From NCBI RefSeq assembly GCF_037102585.1, contig NW_027043829.1, positions 248,001-312,000 on the forward strand: a DNA stretch of 64,000 nucleotides, written 5' to 3'. Below, in pieces: positions 31,601-40,883 of the stretch. Made by a program: the position numbers and the translations under genes. Within the stretch, counting starts at the first letter, position 1; each line of letters starts with the position of its first letter. The notes under the pieces are model-generated. The model saw only the letters and a list, made by a program, of their open reading frames with translations. It made no database searches and had not been told where the DNA came from. This DNA comes from Saccharomycopsis crataegensis. Its lineage: Eukaryota > Ascomycota > Saccharomycetes > Ascoideales > Saccharomycopsidaceae.

Positions 31601-32895
31601 CAGAAATCGAATTATTGGAGAAGCAGATTGCCCAAAAGAATGAAGAAATAACAGCGGTTAATGAAAACTTCCAGAAATTAAAGGTTGAATTTCAAGATAT
31701 TGGCTCTGTGAAAAATGACTTGTTGGCAAACATGCATGCAAAAGAAGAAGAATTTTCTAGAGAAAGGAATTCAACGTCAAAGGAAATTAGTGAATTGAAA
31801 GCTAAAGTTGAAGGATTAGAGGATAATGAAGATATTTTGGATAACTTGAATAAAGAATTAGCTTTGAAGAACTCGAATTTGGTTAATATTGTGATTAAAT
31901 TGATTGATATTATTTCCAATTTCAGGACTAAATTGCATGAGTTGTCCTCGTTATTGTTTGATAATTTCAAATTGATTTGCTCTTGCTTTGAGGCTATTGG
32001 TTTGTTAATAACCAAAAATGACTTGATACCGGATTCTGTCCTATTGAGCAACGATATCGTGAAACTTGGAGAATCATTTATTGGTAAAGATTCTGACAAA
32101 GGGATTAGGATTCTTCGGGTAAAAGGATTAAGGAACAAAACCAAGTCTAAAGAGGATTTGATTTACTCAAAGCCTGTATCACCATTGATCCAGGTAGTCG
32201 AAAATAAGATAGATTGGATTGGCTGTAAGGAAATTTTCGAAATTGACGGTGATGATTTTTCAAAACATGAAGGAGCAGCTACCAATGAAAATGGTATTTT
32301 GAATATGGTTTCCTCGTCGGTGGTGGACATAGATAGGATTGTGAATGAAGCAACGAGTTTGATTGAAAATTTTAACAATAACGCTGACTTCGAGAAGAAT
32401 TATTTTAATTTTATAACTTCAATTGTTGTTGATTATAATTTGATTTATACATCAATGGCGAAGAGATTTGGTGATATTGAGCATTTGGCAAAGAAACTAC
32501 AAAAGGAAACCAAATCGAATAAGGAGGAGATCCGAAAGTTATTAGGTGACTCACGGGGTAAAATTGCTGTGAAGAATTTCAAACCTGGCGATTTGGTATT
32601 GTTTTTACCTACAAGGGATGGTGATACTTCAAAGGATGACGGAGAAAATAATTCAACAATAAATCAGCCTTGGGCGGCATTTAACATTGGATCTCCACAC
32701 TATTTCTTGAAGGAAAACAACAACATCAACTTAAACAGCAGAGATTGGATGGTCTCTAGAATATTGTCAATTAATGAATTCAGGATTAACTCAAAGAATT
32801 TCGATGATTTAGAAGAAAATCCATTCCGGTTAAGCCAAGGGGTGACTTGGTACTTGATTGATGCAAAAGAAGAATTATCTGACTCTCTTACATAG
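28657..32895 (+). CDS. ATG11: Atg11 selective-autophagy scaffold
   Basis: This 1,412-aa scaffold links cargo receptors to the autophagy machinery in the Cvt pathway, pexophagy and mitophagy. The start at 28657 gives MQNSIIELKVYSAHTGKML, a ubiquitin-like N-terminus expected of Atg11. The longer open frame starting at 28576 adds a hydrophobic leader and is less likely. Coiled-coil predictions would be strong between about residues 760 and 1080 (heptad-rich Leu/Lys/Glu). The C-terminal domain typical of Atg11/FIP200 includes FKPGDLVLFLPTRDG and ends with NPFRLSQGVTWYLIDA, the region that binds cargo receptors. Length is somewhat above the S. cerevisiae protein. Confidence 0.9.
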   Translation: MQNSIIELKVYSAHTGKMLTTNPYIFLNIQEFKDWVAEQFDIPLDSLLLLTPQGLKVKESVFHHAGEIFAFNKAANIKDQYNVANNNPGIIKEVEKSPYDFNNDVQIDKKNGNMEPERDIFYENSEVIRPIQSPLLDFNIQENQTDYRQLLSIITTNASWSTAVLSDSVFSEKNIHEKIGEISNIFRSLGITGKYLDLHLSEISNKFLLSNDLIASLEKNSLSGSWENYYSGLQNIHLFNDKQGNLASIISYEEIDRNANESISLSNQLGKKVTVIQTKLDLVRSERSTLEKKIEIFKQNSIIKNFNNLNLNDIVKQIKNLSKLLQQETKECIEIFPEYQTFTSEISIPKEQLSKLLKTISRHQQVYVPETLQLANDLYYLQLNLNALYKKLKITICEVVSKTNSIQANLADVRFGMKSMIKQIDDLQVIESNICTVIDLPLLYGIFLLENVRRIEWDKELKNIVGKTAENFSLINEKEVRLRKKWEKNYGLILKLLKLDNVFTLHNLLTVDLTTNKDETIKGLTLNVTRQDVADYISNLKDNNISEEAITILKNSLRDLNNQKVSLYSKFDGYLNFQISKDSNATDNELIQSYQTRIKKLESILHQHKYKNLNQWPLIFPQTAGGNGAAEHSRSRSPSNHNKREHHAQNTLSHDIMNKLNITSQRSLSTTSLNRVSTVTTVEKKSSPKVNNRKQSFGGMFGIKQRKASLLLNNGNIELTNSIVLLTENDNTQNRIMVNNDPSSPSSGKNNRLYSLGEESVKSDEADLDTEYIRVKTSEWNTLKNKNNELFVQNSDLLAENQKNNEEIKLLKQKSNNLVQELEGQNIQLKKCSEQENLINRLNNENSDLNQEIDDIVGKLKATQFELDTKTEKVSENFKIIDKLKKALSEAANNLERQKEQSSAIKNDLLSTKKELHEIHQKSDKSENRLKILSRDFEKATEKVNSLKEQNIDHVNMIQSLEADLVKHQDQLKNANVADLRAEIELLEKQIAQKNEEITAVNENFQKLKVEFQDIGSVKNDLLANMHAKEEEFSRERNSTSKEISELKAKVEGLEDNEDILDNLNKELALKNSNLVNIVIKLIDIISNFRTKLHELSSLLFDNFKLICSCFEAIGLLITKNDLIPDSVLLSNDIVKLGESFIGKDSDKGIRILRVKGLRNKTKSKEDLIYSKPVSPLIQVVENKIDWIGCKEIFEIDGDDFSKHEGAATNENGILNMVSSSVVDIDRIVNEATSLIENFNNNADFEKNYFNFITSIVVDYNLIYTSMAKRFGDIEHLAKKLQKETKSNKEEIRKLLGDSRGKIAVKNFKPGDLVLFLPTRDGDTSKDDGENNSTINQPWAAFNIGSPHYFLKENNNINLNSRDWMVSRILSINEFRINSKNFDDLEENPFRLSQGVTWYLIDAKEELSDSLT

Positions 32896-33133
32896 TGATA
32901 GAAAATGCGATACCCATTAATAAAAGACGTAATTATTTAATATTTCAATCCCCATGTTTTTCATTTGAGAAAGGGTTGTATCTGGTGCTCATCATCGCAA
33001 CCTTGTGATCGGAAAAAGTGCGTCTAGAATTGATAAAATTTTTGTAAGTAAGTAAGTTACTTTCAATTTTGAAGGGAACAAAAGGTGCGTTTAAATCATT
33101 ATTTAGGCACAATTTCCAAGAGAACCTAGAATA

Positions 33134-33731
33134 ATGAATATGAGCGATATAATATATCATCCCCTAGATGCCAATAATCCACAAGATGCCCTCGATGTGA
33201 AAAGATTGGTTGATTTGGACATTTCTGAACCATATTCAATCTATGTTTATCGATTTTTCTTAAGCCAATGGCCAAATTTATGTATACTAGTAAGTGAAAT
33301 CTGAAAAATCTGAAAAAAGATTGGTGCAATTAAGAATATATAATACTGACTACGATATATAGGCAAAGTGTGAAGGCAAGACGGTAGGAGCAATAATAGC
33401 AAAATTGGAACGGCATAGAAATGTACGAATGAGAGGTTACATCGGAATGGTAGTGGTTAATAGATCATACAGAAAGCAAGGTATCGCGAAAAAATTGGTG
33501 AATCTTGTGATTGAAGAGATGGTGAAGGAGAAAGCTGATGAAATAATCTTAGAAACTGAGGTGATCAATGAGGCAGCAATCGGCTTGTATGAAAATATCG
33601 GATTTTTAAGGGTAAAAAGATTGCATAGATATTACTTGAACCAACATGACGCTTATAGATTAGTATTGCCAATAACTGACAAAAGTTCGATAAGATCAGC
33701 TTTTCTACCACCACCAGATAGTATAATTTAG
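33134..33731 (+). CDS. MAK3: N-alpha-acetyltransferase Naa30 (NatC catalytic subunit), spliced
   Basis: Exon 1 is 33134-33289 and exon 2 is 33363-33731, giving 174 aa. The NatC enzyme acetylates N-termini beginning Met-Leu/Ile/Phe/Trp. Exon 1 encodes DLDISEPYSIYVYRFFLSQW, closely matching the N-terminus of Mak3. Exon 2 carries the GNAT acetyl-CoA motif RKQGIAKKLV and the conserved ETEVINEAAIGLYENIGFLR. Without splicing the gene would lack its substrate-binding N-terminus. The phase-0 intron has a GTAAGT donor and TACTGAC branch. A second in-frame ATG at 33140 is an alternative start. It is convergent with POL30. Confidence 0.92.
33290..33362 (+). other. MAK3 intron (73 nt)
   Basis: Donor GTAAGT at 33290-33295, branch point TACTGAC at 33344-33350, acceptor ATATAG ending at 33362. 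Removal joins CTA to GCA in phase 0 and restores the Mak3 family sequence across the junction. Confidence 0.92.
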
Positions 33732-33976
33732 TGATTTGGACTTGTCTTACTAATAAATGAAGATTCACATTAGACATAAGGCATTATATTTTTCAGATGA
33801 TCCATAATTAATGGCGAACGAAATGTAAGAAAAAGAGGAACCCACGAAGAGTAAATAAATACACATAAAATAAATAGAAAAAAGAACAAACGAACTAAAA
33901 AAAAATGAAAAAAAAAAGAAACCCAACAAGAAAATTAAAAAAGTAATGAATGAATTTATGCAACAGATTATGAAAG

Positions 33977-34762
33977 CTAGCTCTCCTCTTCATCTTCATT
34001 GAATTTTGGAGCCAAATAAAAGCGCAAGTAACCACTTGGCAATTTGTATTCAAACAAAGCAGGTGTTTTATCTGATAACTTGATAGTGACGGTTGAGGAT
34101 AAAGGAGTGGCCTTGATAATGTCAGCAATGAATCTCAAACCAAAGGTCAAATCAACAGGCTGCTTCAAGTCAACCTTGACAGATTCTTCTGGTTTATCTA
34201 AGTTTGTTTGTGGCTTGATGATAACATTACCGTTACCAGAGTCACCTTTAGAGGCAAATTTGACGGAATCTTTGGTGACCACAATTTGTAACGATTCAGA
34301 CAAAGTGTTCAAGTCTCTGCAAATTTTTTGGAATTCTGAAGATGGCAAAGTAATAACAGAGTCAAATTCCATTTCATCAATTTCCAAAAATTCAGCATCA
34401 ATATCCATCAACTTCAACGAGTATTCAGAAGTTTTGTCTTTATTCTTATCTTCGAAAATCAAAGCAACACTATCAGGAGAATCTTCAGCGATCAAAGTCA
34501 AGTAATCTTCGTTAGCACCACAACGGATGATCTTGCTGAATGACTTAAGATCAATACCCAAAGTAATATCTCTGTCACATCTGTAGTCAGAGAAAGATTC
34601 GGCACCAATTAACAAAGAAACCAACAAGACTCTGGAATCATCAACAGCTTGGACAGAGATACCGTCTGGTTGACAATTGAAATTACAAAGGGCAACACAG
34701 TCTTTGATAGAATCAATAACCTTTTTCAAGAGAGAAGCTTCTTCGAATTTACCTTCAAGCAT
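33977..34762 (-). CDS. POL30: PCNA, sliding DNA clamp
   Basis: This 261-aa protein forms the homotrimeric ring that tethers DNA polymerases and repair enzymes to DNA. The family signature CRCDRDITLGIDLKSFSKII-like region (here YRCDRDITLGIDL, about residues 60-72), the interdomain connector and the C-terminal LRFYLAPKFNEDEEE are all present, and the length is canonical. RFC5, a subunit of its loader, is encoded 9 kb away. The promoter shared with RXT2 contains an ACGCGT box followed by two further CGCG cores, fitting G1/S expression. Confidence 0.98.
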   Translation of the reverse strand: MLEGKFEEASLLKKVIDSIKDCVALCNFNCQPDGISVQAVDDSRVLLVSLLIGAESFSDYRCDRDITLGIDLKSFSKIIRCGANEDYLTLIAEDSPDSVALIFEDKNKDKTSEYSLKLMDIDAEFLEIDEMEFDSVITLPSSEFQKICRDLNTLSESLQIVVTKDSVKFASKGDSGNGNVIIKPQTNLDKPEESVKVDLKQPVDLTFGLRFIADIIKATPLSSTVTIKLSDKTPALFEYKLPSGYLRFYLAPKFNEDEEES

Positions 34763-34926
34763 TGTATTGATATTATATTATATTAATTATTTGGAAATAG
34801 TTTAAAACAATTGATGTCTCAGTGTTTTCTCAAGGTATACAAAAAGGCAGTAAAAAGTGGAAAATCAGCAAAATCTGCGACTTTATATAATCGAGGTACG
34901 TTTCGAGAAAAAAAAAAAAAAAAATT

Positions 34927-34942
34927 ACGCGTCGCGTCGCGC
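34927..34942. promoter_or_regulatory. Clustered MCB boxes (ACGCGT + CGCG cores)
   Basis: ACGCGTCGCGTCGCGC contains one perfect MluI box and two overlapping CGCG cores, 165 bp upstream of the POL30 start. PCNA genes are classical MBF targets in yeasts. Confidence 0.7.
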
Positions 34943-35000
34943 AGGAATTATACTACCCGGATATGTGATTTTATTACAAATATATTATATAATCTAATTG

Positions 35001-35006
35001 CACGTG
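35001..35006. promoter_or_regulatory. CACGTG box upstream of RXT2
   Basis: CACGTGATGA lies about 110 bp before the RXT2 start in the promoter shared with POL30. It matches a Cbf1-type site. Confidence 0.4.
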
Positions 35007-35116
35007 ATGATAATTCAAAAAAAGATAAAAATAATACCACCCAATTTGCACAGAACAGTAGGAAATGTGCGTTGAGAGCGATAAATAAACAATACTTGAC
35101 AACTGAAACTAAAGCA

Positions 35117-36360
35117 ATGTCTAATACAGAAACTGTCCAGTTGATACGGTATGTTGGGTGGCTGAATTTTCTTCTGCTATTAGTTTTTTTCTCTCTCTCT
35201 AGCTTTGTTCCTTTTTTTTTTTTTTTTGTCTTTAATCTTGTTGATTGACATAATAGATCCTTGAATGCTAACATTTTTCTAGGGCCCTCAGAGCAACCCT
35301 TGATAAGACTAATGATGGTATGTTAAATTTATACAACCACAAATTATTATAATGATTACTAACCATATCCATAGAACCTTTGGACGCTGAAAATTATGTC
35401 GATGGTGAGACAACAAACAGGGGAAATAAGTTGAAATTTGGGTCATCACATCTTCATAGAGACCAACTCAATGGATACAGCATCATTCCCGTTATCGGGA
35501 AAGTTCTTATTAATGGGGAAGAAAGAGAATACATTCAGCGAAAGAGAAAAGCAGATGCGTCTCCAGGAGAAAAAACTGCAAAGAAGCCTAAAGGAGAGAT
35601 ATATGGTGAAGAACCTGCAAATGAAGTGGTAGAAGATGAAGAAGACGAAGATAATGATCCTTATGAAAACATTGATATTAGAAAAATATTGGCACCAATA
35701 ACTAAGCCCGAGGAGGCAGTGACGAACCCTGCGATTTGCAAGATTTTCCAGGATGATTCGTTGCGAAATTTGGCTTCCCAAGCAATTGATATTATTGAAT
35801 ATGAACAGAATAATTCTATCAAATTATCAAAATTATTGGATTTATTTTTAGGGGAAGACCCAAAGTTCTTGAAACCTGGAAATATGAAATTACCAGATTA
35901 TGATCATGAGCTAGCTGATGGCGAAACCGTCGAAGAAATTAAGTATAAGGCAGTCAAGCACAAGAATGACTATGTGATTGAATCCTCGAACGACCCTGGA
36001 ATCATCAATAATGTTAAAGCTGAAGAATACATTAGCTCATTACAAACAAACAACGAAAACAAAAGAATTACCAGAAATATTGACTCTAATTACCAAGAAG
36101 TTGATCCTTTTTTTGCTTTACCACAATTTGAAATTGATTCAGATAATGGCGTTGATCCACAAATTGCCAATGAGGTGAGGCAAATTGTGCAGATAATTCT
36201 TCAGAGAAACAGAGAGTACATCAGATCATTACAAAGAATAAGATCAGGATTAATCAGGGCCGAACGTTTGAAGGACCAGGTTTACAAATGGTGCAAAGAA
36301 ATTAATGGAGATTATGATAGTGAAGTGCTACCCCCAGCGATTAATGAAAAAAAGAAATAA
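35117..36360 (+). CDS. RXT2: Rxt2-like subunit of the Rpd3L deacetylase complex, two introns
   Basis: Exons 35117-35148, 35283-35317 and 35375-36360 give 350 aa. The spliced N-terminus reads MSNTETVQLIRALRATLDKT and runs in frame into NRGNKLKFGSSHLHRDQLNG, which resembles the Rxt2 N-terminal domain. A basic stretch (RKRKADASPGEKTAKKPKG) could be a nuclear localisation signal and is followed by an acidic tract. Rxt2 belongs to the large Rpd3 complex with Sin3, also encoded in this window. Two coding exons of only 32 and 35 nt are notable in a yeast. The name rests on remembered domain similarity; the gene structure rests on good splice signals and reading-frame continuity. Confidence 0.7.
35149..35282 (+). 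other. RXT2 intron 1 (134 nt)
   Basis: Donor GTATGT at 35149, branch TGCTAAC at 35266-35272, acceptor CTAG ending at 35282. The intron contains a long T-run. Joins CG to G, completing an Arg codon. Confidence 0.85.
35318..35374 (+). other. RXT2 intron 2 (57 nt)
   Basis: Donor GTATGT at 35318, branch TACTAAC at 35357-35363, acceptor ATAG ending at 35374. Joins G to AA, completing a Glu codon. Confidence 0.85.
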
Positions 36361-36461
36361 GTAACATATAACTTCTTGATCACCACTTTTATCAATTCTT
36401 ACCTTTGTATACTACAGGATTTTTTTTTTTTGGGATATTCTATTTTATTCAATTAAATTAA

Positions 36462-37742
36462 CTAATAACCACTCGTGGCTTGCTCTAGAACTTTAACTAA
36501 ATTTGGGCTTTTAATTTCTTCTTTCTCCTTGTTGTAAAATGGACAAACAATTTCATTCACGGCTTCATCAATTAAGCCATAAACCAAAGATCTCAAGGCA
36601 TCACCAGTCTGCTTGAAGTCTGGGTATGCATTAACTTCCAATAGAGTGACATTCAATTTATCATCAACCAAAAAGTCCAAACCATAAAACTCAAATGCAT
36701 TTTCGATAGGTTGGAAACTGAATCTGTCGACGTTGAGAGCGGCTTTAAATAAATCTTTGACTATCTCGTAAATTTGATCAAGAATTTGTTGTTTATCTTC
36801 CTCAGTCAAACCTTCCAAATCACCAAATTCAACAACACTATTATTCAACTCAGCATCTTCAGAAGTTTGCAAGCAGGTATTAGTTAAGTGCTTGTTTAAG
36901 TTCAACTTTTCCATCTCTTCATCAATATTAGCAATATCGGAGCCATTATACGGTTCAGCAGCAAACAAAGACAACATTCTTTTATACACGTAAACTGATA
37001 GAGATCCTGAACACAAAACGTATGTTCTTATGTGGAATTTTTTATTCTTATAGGCTTTTAAAAGTAGGGGATTGGCGAGATACTTTTGGATGATGAAATG
37101 TCTTAATTGAGAAGTGATAATTCCATCTGAAAAGGACTTAGGTTTTCCAGTGTGGCTCACAGAATTTTCCACTACCATCACCTCCTCCTCCTCCTCCTCT
37201 TCTTCTTCTTCCTCTTCCTCATCTTCCTCAAACGAATCGAAGATACTTTGCAATTGTTCGATAGTTTTGAAAATTCTGATACCTTGACCTTTGTCACTCA
37301 TACTTGGTTTCAAGATCCAGATTTTGTCATTGCTAGAATCAACAAGCTCATTTCTTAATTCACAACATTCATACAAGGCATCATCCAAAAATTCCGCGTA
37401 ATCAACTTCGATATGGTAGGTTTCTGGGAATGCGGACTTCAAAATGGAGGTAGGATTTTTGACTGTATATAGAAGAATACTATGACTAAGGTAGTGCTTT
37501 CTTATTAAAGCTTTTCTGTAGACATAAGCACATATCAAGTAATTAGGGTCCCGAATCTTGTCGAAATTCAAATCTTCGTAGTCACCATATTGGAAGATCT
37601 TTTGGCTGGGCTTCTTAGTACCGATTAGCGAGACATCATTAGACAAAGGCACATCTGAAAGCCTTTTGGAAAATGATTGAGTGAAGGCATCATAGAGATA
37701 ATTTTCCTTATCTATCGAGAGAATAATAGTATCTGAGGACAT
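36462..37742 (-). CDS. Tubulin-tyrosine-ligase family protein (Pby1-like)
   Basis: This 426-aa protein consists of a TTL-type ATP-grasp domain. Visible elements are WILKPSMSDKGQGIRIF (nucleotide-binding, about residues 145-162), FHIRTYVLCSG (about 240-250) and the metal/ATP site motif LLEVNAYPDF (about 370-380). A polyglutamate insert (near residues 175-190) is encoded by a CTC/TTC microsatellite on the plus strand. The yeast relative is Pby1, a P-body-associated protein that, as I recall, carries an extra N-terminal SurE-like domain. Here only the TTL part is present. Yeast tubulins are not known to be tyrosinated, so the substrate is unclear. The ATG at 37742 is used; the open frame extends three codons upstream to a TTG. 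Confidence 0.75.
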   Translation of the reverse strand: MSSDTIILSIDKENYLYDAFTQSFSKRLSDVPLSNDVSLIGTKKPSQKIFQYGDYEDLNFDKIRDPNYLICAYVYRKALIRKHYLSHSILLYTVKNPTSILKSAFPETYHIEVDYAEFLDDALYECCELRNELVDSSNDKIWILKPSMSDKGQGIRIFKTIEQLQSIFDSFEEDEEEEEEEEEEEEEVMVVENSVSHTGKPKSFSDGIITSQLRHFIIQKYLANPLLLKAYKNKKFHIRTYVLCSGSLSVYVYKRMLSLFAAEPYNGSDIANIDEEMEKLNLNKHLTNTCLQTSEDAELNNSVVEFGDLEGLTEEDKQQILDQIYEIVKDLFKAALNVDRFSFQPIENAFEFYGLDFLVDDKLNVTLLEVNAYPDFKQTGDALRSLVYGLIDEAVNEIVCPFYNKEKEEIKSPNLVKVLEQATSGY

Positions 37743-38159
37743 GTTTTGCAATTTGATTTGAAGAGAAATTTTTACCTAGAGCTCAGAGATACACTTGCAG
37801 AAAAGTCTTATACGTCAACCTTGAATGCTCCTATATGGAATAAATCACAGCGGGGTTTGAAGTAATTATGATATACACAGTATTAGTAGTATATGTAAGA
37901 AATAAACACAATTAAGATAAATTTTTAGGAGGAGTTCAATACCCGTGGAAATTTTTTAAGTTTTGGAAATCTTTTCTTTTTGAAATGCGAGAGAAGAATT
38001 GCAACTTTCAGAAAGTGAAAACTGAAGTTTGTCTGCAATTATCCCCGCACGAACAGGATATGGAAAAATTTTTCACGTGCCGGAAGCTTTTCCACAAAAT
38101 ATTGTATGGTTGTACAAAAATCAAGACGTGATAAGGAAGTTTACTGATACCACATTTGG
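37743..38159. other. Divergent promoter region, TTL gene/CCZ1
   Basis: About 417 bp between two divergently transcribed genes. CACGTG at 38074-38079 lies 80 bp before CCZ1. No RNA gene recognised. Confidence 0.5.
38074..38079. promoter_or_regulatory. CACGTG box upstream of CCZ1
   Basis: TCACGTGC lies about 80 bp before the CCZ1 start. Cbf1-type palindrome. Confidence 0.4.
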
Positions 38160-40712
38160 ATGGTAAAACAAGCCATGGCGGACCTTCTTAATCCATTGGC
38201 CAATAGAATACGATCACAGTTCGAGAACATAGAGCATGTTGTGCCTGCGAATGTCTCTTACTTAACGATATTCAACCCAGCGTTGAGCAATGATAGTGAG
38301 TCGGAAGCAGATTTGGTCAAACTGATCTTATGCTATGTTGTGGGGAAAAATAGCAAGAACCATAGTGAAAGCGATAATCAACCATTAGAAGTGGACAACA
38401 ATGCTAAGCTACGACAGATTGGTCTCATTCAAGGTATCACAAACTTTGCAAAAGAGTTTTCAGAAGGTGGAAATAAGGATATTGATTATATTGACACTGA
38501 GCAAACGAGGATTATTATACAAAAAGTTGAAATTAATTACTATATTGTGGCCTGTATTGAGTTGACAAAATTGATGGACAATGATAATGAAAGCGACTCA
38601 GATTCTGGATCGATGCACAAAAGCTTTAATAGTCATATTATGACGCGTACTGAAAGCATCAATATTGAATATAGCTCTGCCAACATTTCTCCTCCGTCCA
38701 TACTATGTCAGGATATTATGAATGCTTATAATTTTTTCAAGTTACATCATGGAAGCTTCAGCTCTTTGCAGGAGCAACATTCGATTACATTTGTTCAAAA
38801 GATTCTCGAACTGTGGTGGTTTAAGTTTATAAAAAATTGGGATTTGTCATTAAACAGTAAAGGATATTTAAAAATCTTGAATAGTTATAAATTATCATCA
38901 AAATCAATAAGCTATTCAAATAGCTCAAATATCAAGAATGTCAATTTGATCACAGAGAAACTATCCGAATTCTTTCAGCTGAACTCTTCCAAGCTAATTG
39001 ATATGATTATTTACAATCCGTTAGACTTATCGACGTTATTGAAGAATGGCGACTCAAGTAACTTCCCCAATGAAGATGCTATCATTGATAACAGCGGCAG
39101 CAAGAATAGTGGTGCACATAAAAGTAGAATATTGATTGAAGAATATGGTGTCATTTTCAAGGGTTTTGATATAATTTCAAATGAATCTTTGGTGGATATT
39201 TATAATTGGTTGGAGAATAATAATTTAGTGGGTATTGATTCAGAAAGATTGATGATGGACAATTATCCACAAGGCGTAAAAGTTGATGCAAACAAAGTGT
39301 CAGAGGCTAATAATGTGGATGCAGATAATAGTGCAATTTTTAATCCCTTTAGCTCAACTCTCAACAAAGTTGTGAATTTCTTTGCGCCGCTTGACGCTCT
39401 GAATTTCATGGTAGGAAATAGTGCTGATAAAACGGATGCGGATGGAGATGAGCATCACGTTAAAAATTTGAATCTGATGTTGAAAAAGATGTCCACAAAC
39501 AAGAAACAAATAAGAGGTCAGTATTTGATTGGCGTAAATGACAAGATACCTGGCGCATCAGTTGGCTCAACCCCAACAACCTCACCTAACCCAGATAGAA
39601 TTTTGAATTCTCCGTGGAATAACAAAGACATACTTTTAAAAACAGTTTACTTAAAATTATCCAACAGAGATCCTGGAAGTGAAAGTATCTCTATCACAAC
39701 TTCGAATAACCCCTTTGAAAGATCAGCCATCGATCAAGAATTTTTGGAGTGCAATCTAGTGATCTACGAAATCGGTGGCTTGTTATTTGTGTTGATCTTT
39801 GAAAGTGACTACGAGGACTTGAACAATATGGTATTCTATGAACAACTAGAAGAAAACATTATTGAATTATTTGAATCTATTAATGAGTACTTTCATAATA
39901 ATAATAATCATAATAATAATGAAAATAATCATCAGTCAGTGGGTATGAGAAAGTTTGAAAATTCGAAAAACAAAACAACCCAAAATTTGAAAAACGATAG
40001 GGACTTAAGAAATTACCTAAGCTTGAAGACACTCCTGTTGCCATTTGGAATGTATTTCAATAGCTCTGAAACACCAGATGCGATCACAAAACGAACGGAT
40101 GAATATTTAAGAAGTCACATTGAAGAAGATCAACAGAAGTTGGATAAATATAAATCTACATTCTATTACATTGTTTTCGTGCCTGATCTACAGTTCTATC
40201 AAACATCTTTGCCACTCATCCCGAGCCCAGAGGAAGTGCTCTTTGGTAAAAATAACGAGATAATAAGTTTAAATCAAGGAGGTGCAGGTGAATCAGGATT
40301 TTTAGATCCAAGATATATATTCGATTTACTGGTGTCCAGAACTCAGTCCCTTCATTTACATAATCAGTTGTGTCAGCAATTCAATTTTGACAATTCTCTG
40401 GAAAGGCAGCGAGCTATCGAAAAAATGGTGAGTACTGACAAGTTTTGGTGGATCTATTACAGCAGATCGTTAAGTGATACTGCAGATGATGGATCAACGT
40501 CCAAAAAGGTGACTGATTTTTATGGATTAGATCAAAATAATTACTATAGGAGCAATCATCATGACAGAGAGGTTTTTGTTTTGAAAAAGTTCAGCAATTT
40601 GAGGAGAAGTAAGAACTTGTTGTTTACTGATAAAAGTGAAGATTTCCTTAGCATGCTTGGAGACAATGTGAAAATTTGGTTCGATAATTGTATTAGCACA
40701 GGAAGAGTATGA
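38160..40712 (+). CDS. CCZ1: Ccz1, subunit of the Mon1-Ccz1 Rab7/Ypt7 exchange factor
   Basis: This 850-aa protein matches Ccz1, which with Mon1 activates Ypt7 for fusion at the vacuole and late endosome. The family-like longin start is seen in VSYLTIFNPALSN (about residues 33-45), LILCYVVGKN and LRQIGLIQGITNFAKEFS (about 82-100). Long Asn/Ser-rich insertions separate the longin-type domains, making it longer than the S. cerevisiae protein. An alternative start is the second ATG at 38175 (MADLLNPLAN). No membrane spans. It is convergent with the spindle-pole gene downstream. Confidence 0.8.
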   Translation: MVKQAMADLLNPLANRIRSQFENIEHVVPANVSYLTIFNPALSNDSESEADLVKLILCYVVGKNSKNHSESDNQPLEVDNNAKLRQIGLIQGITNFAKEFSEGGNKDIDYIDTEQTRIIIQKVEINYYIVACIELTKLMDNDNESDSDSGSMHKSFNSHIMTRTESINIEYSSANISPPSILCQDIMNAYNFFKLHHGSFSSLQEQHSITFVQKILELWWFKFIKNWDLSLNSKGYLKILNSYKLSSKSISYSNSSNIKNVNLITEKLSEFFQLNSSKLIDMIIYNPLDLSTLLKNGDSSNFPNEDAIIDNSGSKNSGAHKSRILIEEYGVIFKGFDIISNESLVDIYNWLENNNLVGIDSERLMMDNYPQGVKVDANKVSEANNVDADNSAIFNPFSSTLNKVVNFFAPLDALNFMVGNSADKTDADGDEHHVKNLNLMLKKMSTNKKQIRGQYLIGVNDKIPGASVGSTPTTSPNPDRILNSPWNNKDILLKTVYLKLSNRDPGSESISITTSNNPFERSAIDQEFLECNLVIYEIGGLLFVLIFESDYEDLNNMVFYEQLEENIIELFESINEYFHNNNNHNNNENNHQSVGMRKFENSKNKTTQNLKNDRDLRNYLSLKTLLLPFGMYFNSSETPDAITKRTDEYLRSHIEEDQQKLDKYKSTFYYIVFVPDLQFYQTSLPLIPSPEEVLFGKNNEIISLNQGGAGESGFLDPRYIFDLLVSRTQSLHLHNQLCQQFNFDNSLERQRAIEKMVSTDKFWWIYYSRSLSDTADDGSTSKKVTDFYGLDQNNYYRSNHHDREVFVLKKFSNLRRSKNLLFTDKSEDFLSMLGDNVKIWFDNCISTGRV

Positions 40713-40883
40713 TTACAGGCAGTAAAAGGTCAATTGTTAAATGCAGAATCGTATAATTTTTCATGAGTGATAGCTGAATGCAAGAAAAATAATGGACAAA
40801 AAAAAATTTAGACAAAAAGCAGAACGACATAAAATAAGAACGCAAAAATGGATAGCAAAAATAAACAGCAGAGCTAAAATAAT

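Larger units (their letters stand above)
34763..35116. other. POL30/RXT2 divergent promoter region
   Basis: This 354-bp shared promoter contains a cluster of MCB-like cores at 34927-34942 and CACGTGATGA at 35001-35010. A plus-strand open frame crosses it but is composed of promoter, RXT2 exon 1 and intron sequence and is not a gene. Confidence 0.6.

Noticed and set aside
34811-35248. 145-aa plus-strand frame before RXT2
   Set aside because: It runs across promoter boxes, RXT2 exon 1 and the T-rich intron; low complexity at its end.
37152-37358. 68-aa plus-strand frame opposite the TTL gene
   Set aside because: Shadow of the polyglutamate microsatellite.
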